Assembly: GCA_015178975.1 (NCBI GenBank)
Contig: WHVD01000001.1
Coordinates: 3,968,001 to 4,032,000, forward strand
Reading direction: 5' to 3'
Origin: Hysterangium stoloniferum
Lineage: Eukaryota > Basidiomycota > Agaricomycetes > Hysterangiales > Hysterangiaceae
DNA length: 64,000 bases
The notes below the pieces were generated by a model that saw nothing but the letters and a program-made list of their open reading frames with translations, made no database searches and was not told the DNA's origin. Of the stretch, positions 1 to 11,332 are shown in pieces (position 1 is the stretch's first letter; each line of letters begins with the position of its first letter). The position numbers were made by a program, and so were the translations under genes.

Positions 1-252
1 GATCAGCAATCTACGAGCGCCAAACGAGCGCGCCACGGCAGTGTCAACTCGCCAGCTACTTGGTGGATGGTGTTTCGTCATTGGCCGAAAAGACACGTGT
101 TTCTATGGTACATTGAATTGATCCTGAGATCCTGGGTCCGTATTAGTATATTAGAGATAACTGTCATGCTACTATTTCTTTTACCATCCTCATGCCTGTA
201 TTTCTTCGTGTACCGGTTCTTCGAAATTTTAGCTAAACTGGCATATAGCCTA
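1..252 (+). other. Upstream part of a DUF6533 repeat unit (copy A)
   Basis: This stretch is clearly similar to 24003-24307 (upstream of DUF6533 copy C), and its first 60 bases also match 53431-53500 (tail of the copy F unit). The window therefore begins inside the tandem unit, and another DUF6533 copy probably lies to the left. Copy C carries about 60 extra bases here. No separate gene is seen. Confidence 0.7.
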
Positions 253-1278
253 ATGTCTTCATTGCAGACCGTCGATATTCAGACTCTGTCAGCGGATTCA
301 TTCACTTATCGTACTACAACGGTAAGCCCTTGGCGTTGTACGAGTTCGATTATATGTGAACGATGGGGTGTTATCCTCTAGTATTCCGATGGTATGCGTG
401 CTTTACAGTTTATCAACCACTGATTTGTCCAGATTAACTAACCACCAATAAAGTAAATCTGGCAACTACGTGAGGTGTTAGGAATGCCTAAACAGGCAAA
501 CAAGTGTAGATCGAGGCTAAGGCCTTCGATATACAGTTGTATGATCACTTCTTGAGCATAGGGTCAGAAATTGATCTCATATGGCCCACTCCCTGGAGCG
601 CGGGAAAAGTTCTATTTTATGCTACGAAATACCCCGCACTTCTGGATAGTGGATTTCTTCTTTATAGTACATGAAATAGAAACTGGTACTGTCCAAAATA
701 AATTTGTACACTCTATTAATTAGCCCGTTTTGCGTCACACGGTACAACTCCGAGTATTTGTCGGGTTTTATATAAACTAGCTGGAGGTATATATTGAGAA
801 ACTCGTCATGTTTGAAACGATAGCATTCTGAGGACATGCTCATTTCTGTCAGGAATGATTGTAACTGGGATTATTGTTGCAACATGTATGTAACGGATGT
901 CCAGATAAATAATTGGACATGTACTGCAGTCGTTCTAGTTTTCCGAACCTGGGCCGTTTGGGGAAAAATAGTACTGTATACTAAGGATATCTCTCGTTTG
1001 TGAAGCAGTGCTGCTGTCACGTCCGATCGGACATTTCGCCTACCACGGTATCTCGCTCATCACATGTAAACTACTAATTTCCAGGCCGTGATTTAAATCC
1101 CTCATGACCATGAGCCATTCAGATGGACCAAGTCCAATTGGAAACGCAAACTATGTTTGCTGTGTCGTGACGCCTCCTGGTAACATAATATTTCTCGACT
1201 ACATCTTTCTTGTGATATTCGAAACAAGTATCCGCCATCCTATCACCTACAGTCTTCGTGGACTTATTCAACCTTTTA
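253..1278 (+). pseudogene. DUF6533-type membrane protein gene, copy A, truncated
   Basis: This is a member of the fungal DUF6533 family of predicted multi-pass membrane proteins of unknown function. It is recognised by its exon blocks: an ATG-started first exon ending at a GTAAGC donor (322), a block of the YDHFL...E-DLIW type near 530-660, the family-typical segment FRTWAVWGK near 930-960, and a GPSPIGNANYVC...ETS block near 1110-1230. A small insertion after the WAVWGK block (near 970-990) breaks the frame that is open in copies B, E and F. Homology to copy C stops abruptly at about 1278, where Copia-B sequence begins, so the 3' exons are gone. The closest relative in the window is copy C. 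The family call is firm. The phase between exons 1 and 2 does not fit a simple ATG start, so the start is tentative. Confidence 0.75.
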
Positions 1279-2156
1279 GCGTCGATATTGCTGGCAATGT
1301 ATCGTTAAATTCACTCTCGAGTTCTTTGCTGATATGTAGTAGTGCTGCAACAGCTGCTGTGTCTTTTGGCATTGGGATCTGTATGCCCTTGGGGAATGTG
1401 GGTCCTTTTTGATGTGCCTCTGCTAATCCTTTTTGATGTGCCTCTGCTGATCCTTTTTGATGTGCCTCTGCTGATCCTTGCCCACTGGTAATATCACAGA
1501 TGTACAATGATGGTTTTTGCATGCGATGGCCTTGACTTGATGTTTTGACTTCCAATAGTGTTGTGGTTTCTTCGAAGTCTTCTAGGGGGTCTATGTGTGT
1601 GTTCATTCTCAGTAGGATTCTGACTTGTGAATGGCTTTTGTATGATATTTAGGGTGTCCTTGGGTCTATTCCCTCCCTCATCTAGTATGTCATTCAAAAT
1701 TACCATGTTTGACTTGTCAAATTTGATATTTCTTTTGACAGTTACTTGGCATTTCCCTGGCCAGTATATCCAGTGGCCATTGCTTTCGTCACTGAATCCA
1801 ACCCAACATCCCTTGTCAGCTTTCACTTCAAGCTTTCCTCAATTTTCCTTCAGTACCCAAGTGCATATGCTTCACTCAGGGACATCTGCCAGGTTTGGCT
1901 TCATACCTTTTAGAATTTCAAAGGGTGTCTCACCCTTCAGGACAGTGATTGACATTTGGCTTTTGAGCCATACACCATGTTTTAAGCTCTCTGTCCAGAG
2001 TAGCTTGGGTAATTCTGTGGTGATCATTGCACACATGTGTTTGAGGAGTGTGGAATTAAGTCACTCTGACACATCATTTTGTTGTGGAGTATCATGCACA
2101 GTCAGGTGGTATTCATGCCCTTGGATTTCAGGTAGTCAGTAAAGGCATTGGATAGG
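1279..2156 (-). pseudogene. Copia-B integrase C-terminal half and linker
   Basis: The minus-strand translation shows a Copia integrase tail: a stretch resembling EYHLTVHDTPQQND followed by an S-E-(stop)-LN block (the catalytic Glu region), LLKHMCAMITTELPKLLW, KPNLADVPE, then the KGCWVGFSDESNGHWIYWPGK block typical of fungal Copia polyproteins. Several in-frame stops fall where family members have Arg or Trp (after VSE, after VPE), which fits C-to-T or G-to-A decay. The linker contains three octapeptide repeats (1404-1475). It continues from the 4157-4706 fragment once the Tc1 insertion is removed. It is not functional. Confidence 0.8.
1404..1475 (-). repeat. Three 24-bp tandem units in the Copia-B linker
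   Basis: Three units of 24 bp (1404-1427, 1428-1451, 1452-1475) encode, on the minus strand, three near-identical octapeptides of the type GSAEAHQK. The unit length is a multiple of three, so the expansion kept the polyprotein frame. Confidence 0.9.
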
Positions 2157-2253
2157 TACAGTAGGGGACAAAACTGTCCCAATGTTTTGATGATTCCCAT
2201 TAAATGTTGTATAACTGACCACATAAATTTCCTAAAATGGTGAGAATATTCTA

Positions 2254-2694
2254 GGAGGATAGTCACAATTCATTGAATATACAAAGTTTTATGAAAAACT
2301 CCTCATATTTTTAAGTGAGACTATTTCCTTTGGCTATGACTATATGTTTTAGGAGTTTATATTTTATTACCCCAAAATTTCATCTTTAAACCTTGTATAC
2401 TCTTTCAAAATATGCACAAATGTCATGGTTAACCAAAATTATTTGGGTTAAAAGTTAACCAGAACTATCTGGCCAACCAATCTATGTTGTGGAATTTATC
2501 CCCAAAAGGATAATCTATATATGTATGTTTGTTTGACTAACTTTTGTCAGATACAAGATAAATATTAATATTTCCTTGTTCTCCAGAATGTCATCTGATA
2601 GACTGAATTTGATTAAATATTAATTTTACAACAAAGAATATAAATATATATAGTTTAGTAGATAAATAACTTTTAAAGTTTTGGGTTATCCTCT
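2254..2694. mobile_element. Miniature inverted-repeat element, copy 1 (441 bp)
   Basis: This AT-rich insertion sits in the left terminal repeat of Tc1-A1 and is absent from the same place in Tc1-A2. Ends are GGAGGATAGT and, inverted, AGAGGATAAC, with CTA on both sides (2251-2253 and 2695-2697). Termini and the 3-bp target duplication match the elements at 7714-8287 and 39767-40444, although the interior differs. It has no coding capacity. A 3-bp duplication fits PIF/Harbinger or CACTA types; the superfamily is not settled. Confidence 0.7.
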
Positions 2695-2942
2695 CTAGCA
2701 GATGCCCTAGCATACTAATGTTCATATTCCCAAGTATTATTGATGGAAATTGGTGTCACAGTGAATATTTAAAAATAACCAATCATTGGGACAGTTTTGT
2801 CCCCTGCTCTTTTCACTGATTTTACTCTATCATATTATCCACTAGAGACATGGAAAAATTCCAAAGGAAATCATGTGACATATATTCAATGTTCTAATTG
2901 ATATATGACTGTCACAGTCATATTTCAACTATTACTCTCATC

Positions 2943-3917
2943 ATGAAAGCTATTTCTCCTCTCAAAAGAGAACAAGCCATTGGCTTCTATAACAGGTGTT
3001 AGCAAGTCTACTATTAGTAGAATTGCTCAGGAGATAGACATAGACAAAGAAAACCTGAAAGGAGGATGTCCTTCCAAGCTTTCTCCTACTGACCAGAGCA
3101 GGATCATACATCAAATCACCTCTGGCAAGCCAGATAATGCTGTCTAGGTCACACACTTCATCAATTCCATCAATCAATCCCATGTCTCATCCAAAACAGT
3201 CAGGAGGACCTTGAAACAGCATGGTTTAAAAGCTGTAGTCAAAGCAAAAGGGCCCTTGCTCAAGGCTCAACATAGAAAGGCTAGGTTAAGCTTTGCCCTC
3301 AAGTACCAAAACTAGACTGTGGATGATTGGAAAAGGGTCTTAATGAGACCAATATCAATAAGATTGGGTCATATGGACATCAATATGTGTGGAAGAAAGC
3401 TGGAGAACCATTTTCTGATAGGACAACCCAACCTACAGTCAAGTATGGAGGTGGAAATATCATGGTGTGGGACTGTATGGGTTGGAATGGAGTGGGAATG
3501 CTTGCAGAGATTGAAGGATGGATGGATTCTGCACAATATGTGGAGATCCTGGCTCAGCATTTCTCCCAGAGCATTGAATATTTGGAGATTCCAGCAGGTG
3601 ATGTCATTTTCTAGCAGGATAATGACCCTAAACACACATCCAAGATGGCACAAAAATGGTTTTCTGAAAATCATATTCAAGTGTTAGACTGGCCAGCACA
3701 ATCTCCTGACCTGAATCCTATAGAACATCTTTGGGTCCATCTGAAAAAACAGCTTCAGAAATATCCTTCACCACCAAAGGGAGTTTGGGAGTTATGGGAG
3801 AGGGTGGAAGTGGAATGGCCAAAGATTGAGCCTCAGGAGTGTCAGAAACTTATAGAAAGTATTCCAAGAAGACTAGCTGCTGTAATAAAGGGCAAGGGAG
3901 GCCATACAAAGTACTAG
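2943..3917 (+). pseudogene. Tc1-A1 transposase, broken
   Basis: DDE transposase of the Tc1 type, which would cut and paste the element at TA sites. An N-terminal helix-turn-helix region (TISRIAQE, 3011-3035) is followed by KLSPTD and KTVRRTLKQHG. The catalytic core retains Q-DNDPKHTSK (3614-3645) and WPAQSPDLNPIEHLW (3692-3736), and the protein ends GGHTKY at 3917. Lesions: a deletion near 2976 relative to copy 2, stops at 3147 and 3313, loss of the WSDE stretch bearing the first catalytic Asp near 3340, and a TAG just before QDNDPKHT. The length without lesions would be near 340 residues, normal for the family. It cannot be active. Confidence 0.88.
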
Positions 3918-4156
3918 AATAACAAGATATCTGAATCAAAAAGAGCAGGGGACAAAACTGTCCCAATGATTGGTTATTTTTAAATATTCACTATGACACC
4001 AATTTCCAGCAATATTATGTAATACTTGGGAATATGAAAGTTAATATGCTAGGGCATCTGCTAAAATACTTTCACCATTTTAGGAAATTTATGTGATCAG
4101 TTATACAACATTTAATGGGAATTATCAAAACATTGGGACAGTTTTGTCCCCTGCTG

Positions 4157-4706
4157 TATTCTCCTCCATGGTCAGTCTGTAGTATCTTTATTTTTCCATT
4201 ATGCTGTGTACTGACCCATGCCCCATATGCTGTGTAGGATTTCATGGCATCACTCTTGAGTGCCATTGGGGTAATTGACATCCATTTTGTCTTGTCATCT
4301 GTGTAGGTAGTGAAGTACTTCTTCATGTTGTAGCTTTCTGGGTCCAAAGGCCCCATACATCCAAGTGTATCTTCTCACCAAAATTTGTGGCTAGAGCACT
4401 AGTTTGCTCCTTTGGTATGGCCACATACATCATCTTTCCTTTTGTGCATGTGATGCATAAAGTCAGCTCACTGGACATATTGAGGTCAATTCCAGTGATG
4501 TGTCCATCTAATATGGATTTCTTTGCTGCATTTGGTTTGATGTGGCCTAATTGACACTGAGCCTCATCTATTGACATCTTTTTCACAATGTTGGCAGTGC
4601 TACTGCTCTTGTGTTCAACTTTGTATAGCCCATTGCTGCTAAGTGGGAATTTGCCTACAAGTTTACCATTTGGATCTTTTATCATGCATTTTTGGCCCTT
4701 CAGCAA
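4157..4706 (-). pseudogene. Copia-B GAG-pre-integrase and integrase core fragment
   Basis: The minus-strand translation shows the H-H-C-C zinc region of GAG-pre-integrase (QLGHIKPNA..., ITCTKGK) and then integrase core motifs: IHLDVWGL with the first catalytic Asp and ILQTDHGGEYS with the second. The frame shifts once near 4340. The Tc1-A1 element interrupts right after HGGEYS, and the remaining integrase follows at 2156 and below. Confidence 0.82.
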
Positions 4707-4725
4707 TGTGGAGTAGCTGGATTTG

Positions 4726-5468
4726 TGTTACGACTGTGTCGCAACCTGATGGTCCCAGAGGTTATTGCCACCTATCAATGATTCAAGTCATCGCTCAAGT
4801 CCTCACATCAGAAGCCATCGGTTCCCTGACACTGACATATGCCTTCATGGTGATCAAACTCCATTTACACCCCCATCAAAATATACTCATACTATCTGGT
4901 TAAACTCTGATACATCCCTTTTTATTATGATGATTCGTTTTACTTTATGTTTCACACATGTCTATATATACCTGTAACTCTTGGACTTTTTCCTTTTCCC
5001 GTAATCCCACTTTCAGTTAATGCACAGCCTCCAAACTAATTGTAACCTTCCCATTCCTAGTCAAGTTTATTTGTCAATACCATTTTCCACTCTTCTCCTA
5101 GTTAGTATTTTCTAGACGCTGAATACTTGTATATGAATCAGTTATAGTTGTAGTTACTAGGCAATCAAAATATTGACTCAGAATACCCTCTTACACCTCC
5201 AGAAGTCTCATACTAAGTACTCCACTATCCGCCTCCGCATGCGCTCACCCACTCTCAGTCCCCAACCCCTTGGCCCGACACTCGACTTATCCTTCATTTC
5301 CGATAAGTGGTTTTGCTGAGAGGTATTTGTTAGGACTAGTCTTTGCCCGCCCAAAATTTAAGGACACCCGACAGATAATTACGAGGGCACAGCACATAAG
5401 CTGAAGCCAAGTCCTTCTGATTGGTCCCCGTCAGCCTACCAACATTAGTCAGTTTTCAGTTCTTAACA
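4726..5468 (+). repeat. Gypsy-A 5' LTR
   Basis: The 743-bp repeat runs from TGTTACGACTGTGTCG to TTCTTAACA. It is homologous over its length to the reversed solo LTR at 10194-10934 and to the solo LTR at 54832-55661. Near its end it carries the GAGGGCACAGC-ATAAGCTGAAGCC motif (5383-5415) that recurs in other LTR families of the window. Confidence 0.92.
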
Positions 5469-5505
5469 GTATATTCTGATTTCACACTCACATTTTCCGT
5501 TAATC

Positions 5506-6813
5506 ATGCCTCCGAGAAAAAAAGATGCCAAGCCAAGTGGTGAAGCAGAATCCTCCACTCTCAAGTCTCCTTTCCTGTATACAGCCTGAGCTACTCTGAG
5601 AACCCTGCAACCAGGAACCTCTGAAGAATCCCGCTTTGTGGAAATTACCGGCAATGCTGAAGAAGTTACTGAAGCAACCGAACCCGAAGCACCTGGAGGG
5701 AATAACAATCAATCAGCTCTGGAACCTGAACCCAAGGATGGCGAGCGACCTGTACCTCAGGCCAGTGGTTCTAAGAAATCTGCAAAACAAAAACTGGTTC
5801 TCGATCCCAAAGAGACATGGGAATTGTTCTCAGGTACCCTAGGATCCCTTAACAAATTCCTTAAAAACAATACCAAGGAAAAAGAACCTGGGCAAACCCG
5901 AGTCAACAAACCCAAACCGTTTACTGGCTCAAACCCGAAGAAATTGCCGACATTTCTTATGCAATGTCAATTCAACTTTCGGGACTGCCTGGCTGCATTC
6001 GCAACAGATGACTGAAAGGTAAATTTTACACTCTCTTACCTTAAGGACTCTGCAGCAGCCTGGTTTGAACCCACATTCTCCAGCCTCACCTCTGAAGATC
6101 CCGATTGGCTTCATGATTGGGATGCCTTTGTTGAGGAACTCAAAACAAATTTCGGTCCCTACGACCAAACTGGCGATGCCGAAACCGTGCTTTCTAATCT
6201 CAAAATGAAGGACACCCAGCACATCACCAATTACATTGTCCAGTTCAACAACCTCACTGTGTGTTGTGACTGGGGCGATTTGGCCCTCCATTACCAGTTT
6301 TACTCCAGCCTCCCATCTCACCTCAAAGACGAAGTTTCCAAAGGAGAGACTGGCAAACCGAAGACTCTCCCCCTCATGCGTCTAAAGGCCCAAAATGCAG
6401 ATGCCCAATACTGGGAATGACGTTCGGAAATTAGTCATGAAAACCCATCGGACAAAAAATCATCAGACAATAAGAATGCCAACAAGTCTGGTAATCAAAA
6501 CACCAACAATAGTAGCAACTCGAACTCCGATAAGAAGTCCGAAAACAAGGGTTCTAATGACAAAAAAGGCAAGGGCAAACAGTCGAATAAGTCTCAAGAT
6601 AAAGACAAACCCAACTTAACTGGCAAACTCAGCTCTGACAGCAAATTCCTACCACAGGAAAAGCAACGTCAAATGGACAACAACCTTTGCTTGTTGTGCG
6701 CAGATCCCAGACACCGAGTCCCCGCATGCCCGAAGGCCGTAAAAGCCTGATCGGCCAATATGGCCACAACCTCACAACCAGCTAAGCCAGCTGCTGAGTC
6801 AAAAAATGATTAA
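5506..6813 (+). pseudogene. Gypsy-A gag (capsid/nucleocapsid)
   Basis: From the ATG at 5506 one frame stays open to TAA at 6811 except for four TGA codons (5587, 6013, 6418, 6748). It shows an acidic or low-complexity N-terminus, the Gypsy capsid signature (KPKPFTG, LPTFLMQCQFNF, SYLKDSAAAWFEP, DAFVEELKTNFG, FYSSLPSHLKDEV), a Lys/Ser/Asn-rich stretch and a CCHC zinc knuckle C-x2-C-x4-H-x4-C (CLLCADPRHRVPAC) near 6690-6730. All four stops are explained by one transition from Arg or Trp codons. The function would be to package element RNA in virus-like particles. Confidence 0.88.
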
Positions 6814-6929
6814 GCAACTCTCTGGATTCCGTGCAGTTGGAGAGTTGCGTTGAATCTCCCCACACACCGGAGAATTGTCATCTTAACACATCTGCCCTGT
6901 ATGATCCTAATTCCTTGTTTATAAATCTT

Positions 6930-9252
6930 ACTTCAGAACCCCTTGGGAGTCTCACCTTTTGAGCTCTCATAGATTCAGGTTCAACCCATTGTTTTATAGT
7001 TTCCCAAAAAAATCAGTTAAAAACCTATGCAATAGATCCAATTCCACTCTGACTCTTCAATGGTACCTCAAACTCCGTAATCTCGCAAACCTGCGAACTC
7101 CGACTTCAGTTCCCATGTGGAACCTTTCAGACAGTTACGTTTTTTGTAGCACAGTTGGACCCGAGCTGCTCCGTGGTTCTAGGACATAACTGGCTCACCT
7201 GCTACAATCCATTGATTGATTGGGTATTGGGTAGTATCCATTTCCGAACCCCATTGGCACCCAATATGACTGGTCCGTTTCCACCTGTTTTGGCAAATAT
7301 GGCCTCTATGGCACCTTTGGCCCCCATGGCAAATCTGAGCTCTCCACCACCCGTCTCTCTAATAAACACCGCAGCTTTTATGAGAGCCATCAAGTTGGAC
7401 AGCTCCCGAGCATTTACAGTCAATCTTAAAGTTGACGAAGTCACCAGTTGCTTTGCATCCCTGGTGACCGAACCAATCGCAGATTTGGAAGGTGTTCCAG
7501 AAAAATACCATGAATTTGCAGATGTCTTCAGTAAACAAAAAGCTGATTGGCTTGCCCCTCACAGGCCTTATGATTTGAAAATTGATATTGAAGATGGTTC
7601 ACATCTGCCCCTAGGCCCAGTTTATCCTCTCTCACAGTCCGAGTTGTTGGCTATCTGAGATTTCTTGCATGAACATTTGGCTATAGGATTTATCTGACCT
7701 CAAAGTCTCCTTAGGAGGGTGTTTATAATTACTATAATCTCAAATATTTACTAATAAAAGTCTTATTTTTACAAAACTCCATCTTTAAATAGTGATATCT
7801 ATTCTGAAACAATTATATCATCAAAAAACAACCATCAGAAATAGTTCTCCATATTACATTTTATATAACCCATAGTTATTTAACAAATTCCATTGTATAT
7901 AATTTCCTTCCTTTTACAGATGTCTACTAATACTTTTATTAGTACTTTGTTTTTTAAAAGTTGTAATGTAGTTATTTCCATATAAAATATGTAAAATATT
8001 ATTGGAAATTTTTCATACTATAGCTGTCTTTATTAAGTAAAACCCCCTATATATTCTGGGTATGTTGAATCAAGTAGAAATCTGTTCAGATTGACAGATC
8101 CATTCTGAAGTAATACATATGTATTTAGAGGTGCCAATAATATACATATGCATGAAATGGACTATCTAAAGATATCTATTTTTTAAAAGTATTAGTGTTT
8201 CAAACTACTAATTTTTTTTATTGTCTACTTGTGTCTGGAAAGATTATTTAGTTTGTTGGTATACTTAATAGTTTTCAGATATCCTCCTTATGGAGCCCCT
8301 GTCCTATTCGTTTGGAAAAAAGATGGTTCCCTTTGACTTTGCGTTGACTTTCGAGGACTAAATGTGATCACTCGAAAAGATAAGTACCCGTTACCACTAA
8401 TCTCCGATTTACTCGATGCCCCTCGGAAGGCCAGAATCTATACAAAAATAGACCTCAAGCACGCCTATCATTTGGTTCAGATCGCCGAAGGTGATGAATG
8501 GAAAATGGCTTTTCACACTCACTATGGCTCCTTCAAATGGTTAGTGATGCCCTTCAGCCTCACCAATGCTCTGTCAGTCTTTCAACATTTTATAAATGAT
8601 GTCTTTTCCAACCTCCTCGATGTCTTCATCATTGTGTACTTAGATGACATTCTCATATTCTCCGAAGACCCTACACTTCATGATGAACATGTTTGTGAAG
8701 TTCTCTGAAGACTCCGAAAGCATGGTCTTTTTGTGAATGGTAAAAAATGTTCTTTTGATGTCAACACAGTTGAATATTTAGGTTTCATGATGGGACCCAA
8801 CAGTCTCCACATGGACGACTCAAAAATTCAAGTCATTCAAGATTGGCTGGAACCCTGAAAGGTTAAAGATATTCAGTCCTTTTTAGGCTTTGCCAATTTT
8901 TATCGTCATTTCATTCACAACTACTCAAAAATTACTGTCCCACTCACTCATCTTACTCGTAAAGATGCCCCATAGATTTTCCCCGAGGAATGCCGAATGG
9001 CATTCTGAGAATTGAAAAGTGCATTTACATCTGCTCCTATGTATTTTCTCACACTGGAAGCCCGACATTCAACTCATTATGGAAACTGATGCCTTGGATT
9101 ATGCACTTGCTGCAATATTGTCCATTGTGGACACCGATGGTGAAGTACACCCAGTAGCCTTTTTGTCTCACACATTTTCGGCACCCGAACTCAACTATGA
9201 TATTCATGATAAAGAACTACTTGCGATCTTTGAAGCTTTCAAAACATGGTGA
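6930..9252 (+). pseudogene. Gypsy-A pol: protease, reverse transcriptase, partial RNase H
   Basis: Domains in order: aspartic protease ALIDSGSTHCF (6963-6995) and LGHNWLTCYNP; a connector; reverse transcriptase with PYGAPVLFV (8290-8320), KIDLKHAYH, and the catalytic YLDD (about 8638-8650); then the connection [10 protein letters not shown] and RNase H with ETDALDYALAAIL and SHTFSAPELNYDIHDKELLAIFEAFKTW (9080-9252). Lesions: TGA at 6960, 7656, 8333, 8706, 8857, 9007 and 9250, a TAG where Trp is expected near 8974, a one-base loss near 7697 and a frameshift near 9040. The miniature element 7714-8287 interrupts it. Confidence 0.88.
7714..8287. mobile_element. Miniature inverted-repeat element, copy 2 (574 bp)
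   Basis: This AT-rich insertion lies in Gypsy-A pol. Ends are GGAGGGTGTT and, inverted, GGAGGATATC, with TTA on both sides (7711-7713, 8288-8290). Removing it joins the reverse transcriptase motif SPYGAP. The reverse complement is closely related to 39767-40444. It is non-coding. Confidence 0.85.
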
Positions 9253-11332
9253 CATTGCCAGTCAATCTCAGGATTGTATTGCTTCAGCCAGTTGAGTCCT
9301 AATACCACTTGACAAGATGAGTCCAGATTGGTTAGATAGAATTGTAATTCTTGAGTTTGTCCAGATGGGAAATAAACTTGTAATTTAGTTGTATATGTAA
9401 TTTGTCCAGGTGTTGGAATTGACCTGTTGATTAATTTCAAAGATGATGGATTATTAAGTCAATTGAAGGAAAGATTCTTTTGTTGAGCAAATTTTTTGTC
9501 CATACAAATATATGTATGACTAGATCCTGAATCAATTAATGCTTTTATTTTTGAGATTTTCTCTGATTTAAGTGTGATAATTAACAAATCAAAAATTGTT
9601 ACTGCTCATAATATTACACTGGAGTCTTTTTCTTCAATACTCTTCACATGCCTGAAGAGGATCCTTTTTCAATTTTCTGATTGAATATTGCCATTCAATG
9701 ATTCATCCTTTTGCTACCAGTCATCATTTTGGACAATTCCTTGCTGAATGGCCTTTTTCTCCACATAGAATACATAGACCTTCCTTAAATCTTCTCTCTT
9801 CCTTGACAGGCAATAATCAACCATCAGATGTGAGAATTGTTGAAAGTAATTTTCCTTGAGTTGAGGGCCTAATTATTCTCAAAGTCTGTATCAGTTTTGA
9901 AGTTGAAGTTGAAGTTGAAGGTATTGTCAATTCTTTTCTTCAAATCTTTGTGGAGTTGAAGTCAATCCTGTATCTCATTGTCATTCATGTTCTTGCATCC
10001 AATAAGAATCAAGTTGAAGAGTCACTGTTTGTAATTTGACAAAGCTTTCTGGTTGAACTTGAAGCTTCACGATTTCATCCTTGATTCAATAAAGAAGTCC
10101 TTTGTAAAATCAATGTTGCAAAGCAAATTCATCATAATCCACAAGAAAGATGGAGGGGAACCAGAGGATTTAACAAGTAAAGTTGCTACCACTTGTTAAG
10201 AACTGAAAACTAACTAAAGTCGGTTGGCCGACTGGGACTGATCGGAAGGACTTGGCTTCAGCTTATGTGCTGTGCCCCTACAAATATCTGTTGAGTGTCC
10301 TTAAATTTTGGACGGGCAAAGACTAATCCTAATGAGTTCCTTTCGGCATAATACTGATTGGAACTGAAGGTTAAGTCGAGTGTCGGGCCAAGGGGGTCAG
10401 GGACCGAGAGTGAGCAAGCGCACGCAAAGGTGGAAGATGGAATTCTTAGTATGAGACTTCTGGAGGTGTAAGAGGGTATTCTGAGTCGATATTCTGATTG
10501 TCTAGTAACTACAACTACAGCAGGTTCATATACAAGTAACAGGCATCTAGAAAATACTAACTGGGAGAAGAGTGGAACATGGTATTGACAAATAAGCTTG
10601 ACTAGGAACAGGAGGTTACTATTAGTTCAGAGGCTGTGAAATAACTGAGAGCGGAATTACGAAGAAAGGAAATAGTTCGAGGGTTACAAATATATATAGA
10701 CATATGTGAAACATAGGATAGAGCAGATCATCATAATAAAAGGGGCATATCAGGGTTTAACCAGATAGTTCAAGTATATTTTGATGTGGGTGTAAATGGA
10801 GTTTGATCACTGCGAAAGCATACGTCAGCATCAGGGGCTGATGGTTTCCGATGTGATGACTTGAACAGTAACTTGAATCGTCGATAGGTACTGATAACCT
10901 CGGGGGCCGATAGGGCTGCGACATGGTCATAACACCACTCTTGAGTAGTTTTACAAAAGTAAGAAGTTATGTACCCTCATAATTTTCAACTGATTGGTTT
11001 CATATGACTTTGGTTGAGATTGAAAAACCATTTTGTATTGAGTGATAAAATTTCTCAACATTGATGGCTCTTCTCCTGTAAACTTTTCTGGTTTAATAAT
11101 TGTAATCTCAGATTCCTTGGAAGAAGATAATCACTCTTTGAGAACCTTTCTGAGTGTGTCTCCAAAATATCAAAACATTGTTTCATCCTCAGAAGTAACA
11201 AGTTCTGGAGGTAGAGACTTGGGCAGAGTTTCTCATTCTTGAATTGGCAATGTCAGAGATTTAAGACACTCTTCTTGAACTCCTTCTGATTCCTGAATTG
11301 GTGACATTACTACTGGAGTTGTTGGCAACATA
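9253..11332 (-). pseudogene. Gypsy-B remnant: gag and protease, reversed, split by a solo LTR
   Basis: Read on the minus strand from 11332, a capsid region (KPEKFTGEEPSMLRNFITQ, about 11095-11040) runs to 10935. It is interrupted by the solo LTR and resumes at 10193 (FYKGLLY-IKDEIVKLQVQPESF near 10110-10040). A CCHC knuckle C-x2-C-x4-H-x4-C follows (near 9780-9735), then a protease with LIDSGSSHTYIC (about 9545-9510) and QVVLGLNWLKQYNPEIDW (about 9310-9257). It ends at the junction with Gypsy-A. The gag differs clearly from Gypsy-A, so this is a different family. Several stops are present. On the right it ends at a TA followed by a Tc1-A end. Confidence 0.83.
10194..10934 (-). repeat. Solo LTR of the Gypsy-A family inside Gypsy-B gag
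   Basis: This 741-bp reversed LTR matches 4726-5468. It is flanked by identical 5-bp duplications CCACT (10189-10193 and 10935-10939), which shows independent insertion into the Gypsy-B gag frame rather than being the 3' LTR of Gypsy-A. The internal region was lost by LTR-LTR recombination (inference). Confidence 0.93.

Larger units (their letters stand above)
2159..4156 (+). mobile_element. Tc1/mariner element Tc1-A, copy 1
   Basis: The element starts CAGTAGGGGACAAAACTG and ends with its inverse, with TA on both sides (2157-2158 and 4157-4158), the target preference of Tc1/mariner. Terminal inverted repeats are about 215 bp. Each is bounded at its inner side by an inverted copy of the outer motif (near 2786-2815 and 3942-3968). 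The left repeat is interrupted by a 441-bp miniature element (2254-2694). The transposase gene inside is broken. It inserted into the Copia-B integrase. A second copy is at 31882-40575 and an end fragment at 11333-11447. Confidence 0.93.
1279..4725 (-). mobile_element. Ty1/Copia remnant (Copia-B), integrase part, split by Tc1-A1
   Basis: Read on the minus strand from 4725 to 1279, this encodes a GAG-pre-integrase region, an integrase core, the integrase C-terminal region and the start of the linker before reverse transcriptase. Neither LTRs nor reverse transcriptase are present. The right side is cut by the Gypsy-A LTR at 4726 and the left side ends in DUF6533 copy A. A Tc1-type element (2159-4156) sits inside the integrase reading frame, flanked by TA on both sides. 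The order of events is Copia-B first, then Tc1-A1. I infer an old, dead element. Confidence 0.85.
4726..9258 (+). mobile_element. Ty3/Gypsy element Gypsy-A, lacking its 3' end
   Basis: The 5' LTR (4726-5468) is followed by gag, protease, reverse transcriptase and the start of RNase H in Gypsy order. The element stops at about 9258 inside RNase H, where a reversed Gypsy-B protease begins. No integrase and no 3' LTR are present, and no target duplication can be assigned. A 574-bp miniature element is inserted between protease and reverse transcriptase. In-frame stops are overwhelmingly TGA. It is non-autonomous and dead. Confidence 0.9.

Noticed and set aside
622..843. Minus-strand open frame opposite DUF6533 copy A
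   Set aside because: Antisense to recognised exon blocks, with no motif of its own.
10194..10934. 3' LTR of Gypsy-A
   Set aside because: Wrong orientation, and its CCACT duplications show an independent insertion in Gypsy-B.
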